Source: Siniperca chuatsi
Taxonomy: Eukaryota; Chordata; Actinopteri; Centrarchiformes; Sinipercidae
NCBI RefSeq assembly: GCF_020085105.1
Contig: NC_058046.1
Span: 11,259,675 to 11,323,674, forward strand
DNA: 64,000 nucleotides
Direction of reading: 5' to 3'
Shown: in pieces, positions 14,547 through 24,300 of the stretch
Layout: each line of letters begins with the position of its first letter
How positions within the stretch are numbered: position 1 is the first letter of the stretch
The notes under the pieces: model-generated
Told to the model about the DNA's origin: nothing
What the model saw: only the letters and a program-made list of their open reading frames with translations
The model's database searches: none
Translations under genes and position numbers: made by a program

Positions 14547-15524
14547 ATGTTTGGGACATATAAATTGGCCCTCTGGGTAATGACAGGTCTGTTGGCCGTC
14601 ACGACTGTCTTCTTTAATGTCTACATCTTCTTGATGAGTCTGTGGAACCACAAGCAGAAAAAGCAGTTGTGTCCCAGTGAAACCATCATCATGGCTCTGT
14701 CGGTGGCCAACGTGGCTCACCAGCTGGTCTGTTACTTCTGGATGACAATGGATGAGGTGGATAGTAAGTGTTACATCGCCCCGATGTTCTACACTGTCAT
14801 GCTACTGTTAATGTACAGCCTCAAGTTCACCATCATGTGGGACACCAGCTTTCTCACTTTTTACTACAGCACCAAGCTGGTGATAACACCAAATCACTGC
14901 TACACACAGATCCAGGCCGCCATCCTCAAGCACGTGACCTTAGCTGTTTTTCTCATCCCTCTGTGCAGCCTGGGCACCTGCATGCCGATGCTCGGGGTGT
15001 TTCACCCTGACAACTACACCACAGCGAACAAAGACTGTAGGGCTTTAATGCCCGACACGAGCTTTGGCCAGGTCTATGAAGCCATGTACCTGCTCTTCGC
15101 TGATGTAGTGCCAGGGGTGCTCATGGTGAAATGCTGCATCTCCATCTCCGTCCACCTGGCCATCCATCTCCGCCACATGAAAGCAAGCACCAACGGAGCC
15201 CACTGCCCAAAGCTGGGCTCTCAGATGAGAGTGATTCAGATGGCTTTGTCTCAAGTGGCCGTCTTCATCCTCTTCCTTGTGATTGACCTGTACGTCCACT
15301 ACCAGATAGTGGTGAACCACGAGAACGTCATTGCGCTCATGTTCTTATCCATGTCCATCTACACAACAGTCACCGCCATGGTGGTGATCTATGGGAAAAA
15401 GACTTTTTGGAAAGCTCTGATACATGAATTTAACGTCTGCCTGGATGAATATCCGTGTTTGTCTTGTCTGAAGGTGCCTGAACAAAAGACTAAACCCAGC
15501 ACTCCTGTAAAAGTTAAAAACTGA
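14547..15524 (+). CDS. Intronless seven-transmembrane receptor, T2R (bitter taste)-like
   Basis: A single-exon frame of 325 aa from the chosen ATG. An upstream in-frame ATG at 14418 would add 43 residues. I chose the inner one because T2R receptors start almost directly with TM1, and here TM1 follows at once (YKLALWVMTGLLAVTT). Seven hydrophobic segments are visible. Family-like points are a TM3 block FTIMWDTSFLTFYYSTKLV resembling the T2R pattern ending in FYxxKI, an N-glycosylation site (NYT) in the long second extracellular loop, and a third cytoplasmic loop HLRHMKAS...GSQMRVIQMAL like the T2R pattern HxxRM...AHxRALK. There is no DRY motif, which argues against an ordinary class A receptor. 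V1R/ORA-type receptors are the main alternative. The product would couple to G protein in chemosensory cells if the family call is right. No named orthologue is recognised. Confidence 0.6.
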   Translation: MFGTYKLALWVMTGLLAVTTVFFNVYIFLMSLWNHKQKKQLCPSETIIMALSVANVAHQLVCYFWMTMDEVDSKCYIAPMFYTVMLLLMYSLKFTIMWDTSFLTFYYSTKLVITPNHCYTQIQAAILKHVTLAVFLIPLCSLGTCMPMLGVFHPDNYTTANKDCRALMPDTSFGQVYEAMYLLFADVVPGVLMVKCCISISVHLAIHLRHMKASTNGAHCPKLGSQMRVIQMALSQVAVFILFLVIDLYVHYQIVVNHENVIALMFLSMSIYTTVTAMVVIYGKKTFWKALIHEFNVCLDEYPCLSCLKVPEQKTKPSTPVKVKN

Positions 15525-15570
15525 GAAGCCAATTTGCTTCGCACTGAAAGTCTTTGTGCTGAAATCAATT

Positions 15571-15624
15571 GGTCATTGTCTGAACTTATTAAAAACTGGT
15601 CATTGTCTGAACTTATTAAAAACT
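15571..15624 (+). repeat. 27-bp tandem duplication after the T2R-like stop codon
   Basis: A 27-base unit beginning GGTCATTGTCTG and ending TTAAAAACT occurs twice, head to tail, at 15571-15597 and 15598-15624. The copies are identical, so the duplication looks recent. Confidence 0.9.
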
Positions 15625-17246
15625 TTGTGGTAACTTATTTCTTTTATCTTTTCTGCTAGCAATTTCAGTAATGATTCTAACGGTTCTGCTGTAAGTAACA
15701 GTTCTGCTGTATCGCCATTAATTACAATTTCTTACCTCAATAAGGTATTTTAGCTGTTAGCCAGTTGGAGCAGGGAGGGTAGAGCTGTTCGAGTGACGCA
15801 CAGATCACACAGCCAGGTAACCAGCTTTCCAACCGCATCACAAGCGCATCAGACTGTACCTATGAATATGAATATTTCAGTAGAACAAATAATAGTCAGG
15901 CCTGTAAAATAGATCCCCAAGCATGGTTGCCTGGACATGATGTAACTCCATACCCATCTAAAAATGTTAAAAAATACATGTGACTGTGGTGAGAGTACAG
16001 AGCATATGAATAAAACAAGAAAGTACGCACAACCTGAAATCTTTTTTGTCTTTTTCATCACAGAGGTTTTAAGGATTTTTCTTCAGTCAGGTTGCAGATA
16101 GTTTAAGCTGCACATGGGGACCAACATCAGCCTGTTTGTAACTGGAAGGTTGCCTGTCCAAACTCCTGCACCAGTTTGGGGAGAAGAAAAAAAACTGATC
16201 ACCACCTTCTCTTGTGTATCTGCTCATTGGTCCTCAACAGAAGTGTGCACGCCTGTCCTCAATAGCTCCCAAGTGTGATTGTGTGTAACTGCAACTGTGT
16301 GTGTGTGGGTGGGAAGCTGGGCGTTCCTGAAAAATGCACTCATGCCCAACAAACCTACCCTGAGTAAATAGAGCTTTTTAAAAAATGCTGCAGACCTTTT
16401 TGCAATGCTCCATTACTTCACACCCTCTGGCACCACCAAGTGAGGTTCAAAGTAGAGACACAATAGTGCAGCTAATCCCACTCCACACAGAGGCTCCGGA
16501 TCCCTCCCAGCTAAATGGACAAAGTAAGAAAGGGCATATCTTCCTTTGATGCAGGGGAGTTCCACCCCTCCTGTCTTTCTCTCTCTGTTGGAGGGAGTTG
16601 GGTTTGGCATGTCAGGGGCAGAAACAGCTCCATATGATCACATACTGGCCAATATGTATTCAAATCCCAGGGGTCGTGAGATGATTCTAGTAAGAAGAAG
16701 TAAAAACAAAGTTCTGCTACACACACATTGTTATTCTCTTTTGAGGGATTTTTAAAAATATTTGAAATTTTGTTTTTGGTGAAATATTGGATCATTTTAC
16801 TTCTTCAGGCCTCAAACAGTTATTTAAATGAAACCATCTGAGAAGTTTAGAGAGTAAATGTCTCTTTGGTGGAACAGCTAACAACTCAAAGACATCTCAA
16901 ATGTAACAAGGAGCCCCAACCAGACATTGCTTTAGTGTAAGAAGTCACAAGCCAAAAGGGTTTGGAACCACTGGTTTAATATTTAACAATGCATTGTATT
17001 TTATCGTGTTTTTTATGTAAAATTTAAATCTGAAAAGTCACTATAGCTGTTGCTATAGCTGATAAATATTGTGGAGTAAAAAGTACAATATTACCTTCTG
17101 ACTTGTAGTGAAGTAGAAGTATAAAGTAACATAAAGTACAAATACCTCAAAACTGCATTTGAGTACAGAACTTGAGTAAATGTACTTCTGCTTAGGAAAA
17201 CCTTCCAGCTGCTTTCCATCAAGTGTTGTCTCAAGGTAATGGAAAC

Positions 17247-17290
<44 letters not shown>

Positions 17291-17990
17291 CCTAAGATTC
17301 TATAACAACTCAAAGTTAGACACAGATGGCGTATTGGCGTATTGTCAGTTGAGAGGAGGCTGGAAAGACATCTTCGATGTAAATGAAAGGAATGACTGTT
17401 GTGACTGATGTCCTCAGATTCTATACAGCATGAAGCTCTAAACATGTCTGTAGTATGGAGATTGTTTCCATGGAGATTTTCCTGAGTATCCAGCTAAACC
17501 TGGCAGTTGCAGTGCTGCTCTCCTTGCATGGGTGAACATCACTTCAAATAGTTTTTGCTCCTGAGATTTGCAGGGAGACTGATAACTTGTACCTCACTAT
17601 CTGACAGGAAGGAACAGGCCATTAGCAATCCAGATTAGCAAGACCAGCACCCATCCTATAAACATCTCACAAACTCCTCCCATGATAAATTATCTTTAGC
17701 TTGTGCATCAGCATGAGCTACAGGGGTATCATTTTCCTACACCTGCTCTAATTGTATTTGAAAAACATAAATCACCAGCTTCATGCCAGTTTGTTAGATG
17801 TTTTGAGTTTGAATGGGCAATTTTTCACGCTATCAGCAGCGTCCGAATGAATGTCTGTGTGAGCACTGAGTCTCTAGTGAGGGCACATAGAGTAATCTGT
17901 ATTCACTGTGTTGACAGGACTGTAGTAAAGAGATGGAGAAGATGCCTTTCTACAATTATCAATATCACCAAAGTTTGCTGGTCTTTCAAC
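15625..17990. other. Intergenic region between the T2R-like gene and the dock5 3' end
   Basis: No gene is recognised on either strand. It contains a TG microsatellite at 17248-17289 and otherwise unremarkable AT-rich sequence. Confidence 0.5.
17248..17289. repeat. (TG)n microsatellite
   Basis: An uninterrupted TG dinucleotide run of about 21 units. Confidence 0.95.
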
Positions 17991-17995
17991 AAATC

Positions 17996-19921
17996 TTTAT
18001 TTTTGTTCAGTCAACAGCTTGTTCATAAAAAAGATCATTATATATCTCTTGAGGCATTGTTTGTATAAAATTTCTTTGATTCTTGTTAGGAAATGTGTAC
18101 TGTACAAAAAAGTGAATCCCTTGTAAAACAATTTAAAAATAAAAATAAGACATCTTAATTAATACTGACATCTTAATTATCGATTAAATTTGATCATTTT
18201 CAAAACAGCTTACATGCATAGATCTAGCACTCTGGAGGCACATAAATTGTATTGCTTCTTTTAAAAAATTTAAACAGCCACAGCTAAGCAGTATATTGAA
18301 ATTAGATTCAATTTATGCTGCAAAAAATAAACCATCTCTGTACACACCGGGTGTGCAAAACAGTGGAAATATTAAAATTCAATGAATTGCAATAATTTAA
18401 ATTTCAATAATGAACTGATAAAAAAGAAAATCTACCAACACCTGAAATATAAAACTAAAGTGAACTTCAAAGGCATTTATGCACGTACCATCCAGCGTTT
18501 AGGGTTCTTTAAAAGGACCAGTTCGAAATTTTGGGAAGTGCTCTTATTTACTTTCTTGGCAAGAGTTGAAAAGCTCGATACCACTCTCATGTCTGTAGGC
18601 CTACTGTAAATATGTAGCTGGAGCCAGCAGCCAGTTAGTTTAGCTTAGCATAAAGACTGGGAACAAGGGAAAACAGCTAGCCTGGCTCTGTGTGAAAGTA
18701 ACAAAATCCACCTACCAGCACCTCCTTGTTTACAGAAGGTGTAAAAATTACAATTTGTGGTTTTATGGGGGGGTTGTGTGCTGGACTATTTCTTGGCTGG
18801 GAGCAGTAATTTTCTTGAGTCTTTGCAGGTTGCCTGGCAACCACACATAACCCCACAAATGTGAATTTTTACACTTGAGGTTTTTTTCCGTATAAGACAC
18901 ACAAGACATAAAATGTTAAATAGTGAGCTTCAGTGCTAGTAGGCGGACTTTGTTACATTTGAACAGAGCCAAGATAGCTGTCTTTGTGCTAAGCTAAGCT
19001 AACCGGCTGCTGGCTCCAGCTACATGTTTACCATACATACTTGAGAGTGCTGTCAATCTTCTAATCTGATTCTCGGCAAGAGAGCGCATTTTCCAAAAAT
19101 GTCAACCCATTCTTTTAAGGAAAAACTTCCACTGAACACCAACATGATGTAGTTTGGAAGCATCAGTTACAGTATTTAGTTCATCATAAACATCAAAACA
19201 AATGCATAATCTGCAACACATTCATTAATGCCATCCAGTGTATCTAAAACATTGTGGTTTAAGAAAATGGGTTTAATCATAATATTACTGAACACCAACA
19301 CGGACACAAAATAACTAAATTTCAAACAAACAGTTACATTCTGTACATTGTATTCCCTGCTCTTGATCAAGTGTGACATGTATCTAATGCAGCTTTTTTC
19401 TGTATGGGAATGCTGGTATGGAATGCCGGTAAACAGCTAGGGGGAAAATAAGTCATCCAGTGTCACCAACACATAAAAGCAAAATATTGCATTGCAGCAT
19501 TGGTCGCTCCTTTTCCCTGCGAGTAATAGTCTGTACAACATACTGACTTTTCTTGAAGAAAAAAAAAGCATCCAATCACTGTTTCATTACCTCTAAAAAA
19601 GCATACCGAATCCAAGGCCGTAGTGACCTTATGTACCGAAAATCATTTTGCTCAGCAGTACCCTCTTACGACAATAAACCCACACATATTCTTCCTTGCA
19701 GCTTAAACAACAGCTAAAACTTGAGAACGAAGGACTGCTCGGAATTATTAGTGATTTGCATCAGAAAGAATTCTTTTCCAGCTGAAAATCTGGCATGCAT
19801 CCCCCTACTGTGGCATTTCCACAATGCCGCATATGAAACTGCTTTCATCACAGCCAAATCAGAGAATTAGTGAAACTTTAAGGCCAGTGTGTAGGTGTAG
19901 CCTTAGTAGGGGGGTGTGCTC
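17996..19921 (-). other. dock5: Probable dock5 3' untranslated region
   Basis: Sequence downstream of the dock5 stop (TAA at 19922-19924, read on the minus strand) has no further coding exon. The first clear minus-strand AATAAA I see lies at 17996-18001, which would give a 3'UTR of about 1.9 kb containing the inverted-repeat element at 18508-19118. The extent is inferred; an earlier non-canonical poly(A) signal is possible. Confidence 0.4.
18508..19118. mobile_element. Non-autonomous DNA element with long terminal inverted repeats (MITE-like)
   Basis: The left end (from TTTAAAAGGACCAGTTCG) and the reverse complement of the right end (TTAAAAGAATGGGTTGAC) align over about 140 bases. Both arms contain the perfect block GCTGGAGCCAGCAGCC followed by GTTAG and TTAGC repeats. 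The middle carries no transposase frame. I recognise this as a repeat type common in percomorph fish, but cannot name the family from memory with certainty. Confidence 0.75.
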
Positions 19922-21370
19922 TTATGAAGGGAACATCGACTTCCTCGTTTTTGGAGGCGGCGGAGGAGGTTTGCTCTCAATTTTCATTGGTAGTGGAGGA
20001 GTGAACTGTGGGGAAAAAAGAGAAGAGAGTTAATGTTAGGACTTCAAAAAAAAAATAAAAACAGAATATTCTAACGTTTACACGTCATTAAATATGCATT
20101 AGTGAGGGGGTGCTATTTTCTCAGAGCAGACTTACATCTGAAGAGTACCCGTGGTTGTCAATCTCGTGCGGGTGTTTCTTCGGAGGCATGGGTGGGGGGG
20201 TCCCTGGGGTGTCAATGGTATTGGCATCATTGTCACTGAGAAGCGATGAATAACCTACCACAGGAGAGAGAAAATAAAAGCTTTTCAGACCGCATGCATC
20301 TGTAAATATGCGTCTCTATGTGTGTGACCTGATTAGGCCTGTAGACCTGAATGTGCTTACACAAGGTTAGTAGGCATGATATTCCTTATTGTCTTATGCA
20401 AGGCATATTTTTAAGAGAAAATAAAATGATGACATGCAGTGCGGTGTTTGTCAGTGCAGTAGTTTTTTGCTACATACTGGAGCTGCGTGGTGTGCGTGGT
20501 GTGTGTGGAGAGGCAGGTAGCGGGCTGAGAGGGTTAGACAGGCTGAGCTGGGATGAAACACCCTGGAACAGGGAGAGGGTAAGCCGTCGGTCTCCTAATT
20601 GTAAACTCTTGGGTCTCTGCTGCTTCTCTGGAGGAGTCTGGAATAAAAACCGGAAATCAACGATATTGGCTTTCATGTAAAACAGTCAAGCATAATGGAT
20701 CTACTCTCAATTCACAACTGAATAACAAACTTAATATTAGGATGATATGGTCTTGTAAACAGCATTTATAATCACCTGAGTGAAAATATGTTGTACATTG
20801 AAATGAAAATGGCAGAACATGCATATAAAAATAGCACCTGAACATAAGGCCTTACCTCATCTGCATCCGACTGCCTCTCCAGTAGGACCTGGGATTTGCT
20901 CACACTCCACTCCTTCCTGTTCTTTCTAGCAATCCTGTTGTCCTCCTCCGAGCGGGACAAAACAGAGGCCCTGCGATTGCTGGGACGGGACAACAAGGAA
21001 CTGCTTGTGAATAATCGGGGGCAGAGAAAGAGATGCAGAGAGATGTACAATCATAAAGACAAACGATGCTTTTTGATTTTCAGCAAATACAAAATCAGTG
21101 TTTGAAGAAAGCAGTCTCTGAAGGCAACACAATGTCAGACAAAACCAGGCAGGGGAAAGGTAGACAAAGGAAACAGGGAGAGGATGCAGGGACTGACTCT
21201 TGGGAGGAAATGCAGGAGGGTCCATCTGAGGATGCAGAGCCGCTGGAGAGGCCTGAGGAGGCGTTGGAGAGGGTTGAGACAGTGGACATGCGACGCAGGG
21301 TGGAGGACAGGATATAGGGCATCACCATCGAGCCTACGCGACTCTTCTTCCTCTCAGTGAGAGAGCAGGG
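19922..21370 (-). other. dock5: dock5 exons 47-51: serine/proline-rich C-terminal tail
   Basis: Exons: 21198-21370, 20856-21003 (or 20856-21000), 20478-20637, 20136-20254, 19922-20005. The tail begins [20 protein letters not shown], continues through a basic segment ([15 protein letters not shown]) and [11 protein letters not shown], then proline motifs ([11 protein letters not shown] and a run of six prolines followed by KTRK). In DOCK-A proteins such motifs bind SH3 domains of Crk/Nck-type adaptors; that role is inferred here. The exon 47 donor (gtcagt) was chosen because it preserves phase with the next exon. Confidence 0.85.
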
Positions 21371-24300
21371 CTGGGACACACAAATGGGATTAAGCATCAT
21401 CGGGGAATCTTGGCAGGGGAGGAGCACAATGACAGGCCAAAATCGGGTTGCAACGGACTGGCTAAAGGAAGATTTATGGTCCTGCGCTAATATAATGTAC
21501 ACTGCTTTGAATGAGAAGCATTTGATAGGAAGGCAAGAGGGCCAATAGCTTAAGTTGGCACCCTCTTACATTAAATTGAGTTTGTGGTTGGCAACGCACC
21601 AAGGTTATGACGCCATAATGCTTCTCCACTTTCTCCCGAAGGTCTTGGAAGCAAGTAACCAGACGGTTGTGTAAGGGCTTCAGCTGCTCCGTCGTCTTCT
21701 CCCCGTGGATGCGAATCCCATCTGCCAAGAGAGGGATCTAGAGGAGAAGATGGGCAATTAAGTATTACAAAACGGGGCCTGCTTTGAGGCCGATGTCAAT
21801 GACAATGATGGTGGAAGGATTTACCTGCAGGGCGATGAGGTGTTTAAGGACCTCAATGCGCTCGTGGTCTTCTGGGTGCTCTTGGATGTAGGGGTCTGTA
21901 AAGAATGCCTACAGAGGATGAAAACAGGATGAAAATTGGGCAGCTTTTTCAACACACTTAAAATATAGCTGCGAGCAACAATGAACAGGTTTCCACAGCA
22001 TGACAAAGAGGCCACAGCGGTTCCCTTATGAATAAAACTTTGCAGCTCATAACAGGCTTGAGGCCAGCCAGAACTCATGTTAATGAAAAAAGGATTTACA
22101 AATGTATATTAATGTTTGCAGTTGTATGATTGATCTGTTATTAGTGTAGTCTGGCAATGTTTGATAGCAGTATATTATTTTCCAAATCAGTTACTTTAGA
22201 GCCAACTGTGCACACAACCTGAACCTGATTTAGCAAACAGCCAAAATCTAAAAAACACAGTGCAGTCTGTAAGGAGTGGGACAGTGACGCATTTTTGTGG
22301 GGCTGTGTACAATTACACAGTGGATTTGAAGACTGGTTTCTGGTACGAGGTGCCATCTAAAAGTAATGTATTACAAGGCATTGCTCTATAGATGGCAATC
22401 TCGGTCTGTCAGTCAACCACTTTGGTCCAGACTGAAATAATTTAGCAACTATTTGATGGATTGCCATGAAATGTTGTGCAGACATTCCTGATTCCCGAAG
22501 GATGAATCCTAATGACTTTGGCAATCGTCTGACTTTTCCTCTAGGGCCACCAGCAACCATCAGCGTTAGCTGTACTTTGTGTTTAGTAATAATTAGCAAA
22601 TGTTAGCACGCCAGCACATCAGCTAAGATGGTTAACATGGTAAACATTATACCGGTTAAACATCAGCATGTTAGCATTGTCATTGTGAACATTTAACTCT
22701 ATAAGTGCAGCCTCACAGAGCTGCTAGCATGGCTGTAGACTCTTAGTCTTGTTAGGATTTATTTGATGAGATTATCTATGATGGTTGTGATTATTTTATG
22801 TCTCTTTATGTTGCCTATAAAAGTGGTACAGAGTTGTGCACTCTGCTAAAAATTGTCTCATTAAAAAAGAAAGTCAAACCTTCTCATAGTTGGAGAAGCC
22901 GCCCATGACAGCAGGGTCAACAATGCCACTGAGCATCATGGACAGTGGGTTGATGGACAGTGACTGATCGCAGGCTTGCTGCTGCACAAGGTTACTCAGC
23001 TTTTCATTGGCCATCTCCATGGTCTCTATGGCATTCTCCAAAGGACTGATCTCCTCCTGCCCATCAGAAGAATTACGTGAAGAATAATGTCAATTTAAGA
23101 TATGTTTAAAGTGAAAGAAACTGAGAAAACAAGAAACGACAAACAACACAGTTTGAGCATCAAAGTTGTTTCTTACCACTGAGACAGATTTGACTTCAAA
23201 CCATTTCAGAATCCCTGGGAAGCGATAGGCGGTAATGTAAGTTGTTCTCTCGATCCACATGGTCTGTAGGGCAGAATAAATATCAATAAAATATTAAGGA
23301 GTGACATTTTAATGTCTTTATTCATCTTCAGAGTGAGGTATGCGCAAAGAGAAAGTTGTTTATAAATTGTTTGGAAATTATGGGTGTGTGCCTACACATA
23401 TGAGCTTAGTGCTTTAAAGTAAATTTAAAGTGCTCACTGCAAATTCATTGTCTGGGTCCTTTGCACCTTTCCTGAAGGGCCTGGAATACTGGAACTGGTC
23501 CACTTCATTGGTTCTGTAATAGCTGCAAAAGAACAGGGAAGGACAGCAGTGAGTTAGCAGTTTGACCAAAGAACTATAAATCCCAGGGTATTCACGAGAA
23601 AATAAATCAGCCTTTAAGTGTTCTGTTACACACTTTAATATCTGCTCTGGAACCCCCTTGTCTTTAAACTGGTGCGGCACGGTGAGAACAGGTTTGACTG
23701 TAAAGCACTGGATGTCTGTGAAGTTCAGCTCAGGAAAAGCCCAGGAATAGTGTGGAGGAGCAGACAAAGCGAAGTTGTATTGAATCAGATTTTGTTTTTA
23801 CTCTGTAATTGTCAAACAAGACTATCTACAGCCATGCTAGCATCTCTGTGAGGCTGTATTTAGGCACAATGGTGCTTTGAGCTAAATGCTGATGTCAGCA
23901 TGGTAACATGCTCACAATGACAATGCTAATATCATGACGTTAAAGGCAGAATGAGTAGGATTTGTCGGTTGCAGTTTGTAAACACATGATTCAAAGTTGG
24001 CCCCTCCTCCCCGGCTCAGAGCGAGACAGAAAAAACAAAGCAGTGAATCAGAGAAATAAAACGTTATTTTCTGATAGCGGTTACGTTCTAAAGCACAAAT
24101 AAACACAGCCACACCTCCACACAACCCTGCAGGAAGGAGCCACATTGTCGGATTTTGTGTGAATGCAGGCGAAGCAACGGTTACACCTCTGCTCTGCCTG
24201 TGAATGTGGGTGCAGCCCCGCTCTCGGTCAAAAAGACACGCAAACCAAATAAAGAACAGCTCTTTACACATCTATAGTCTGCATAGCCCGACCTATCTCC

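Noticed and set aside
14250..14720. 156-codon minus-strand frame opposite the T2R-like gene
   Set aside because: It overlaps the better-supported receptor frame on the other strand; its composition is a shadow of that gene.
23912..24271. 119-codon minus-strand frame inside the inserted element
   Set aside because: It lies in a non-autonomous element, has no transposase motif and crosses the element's left end.
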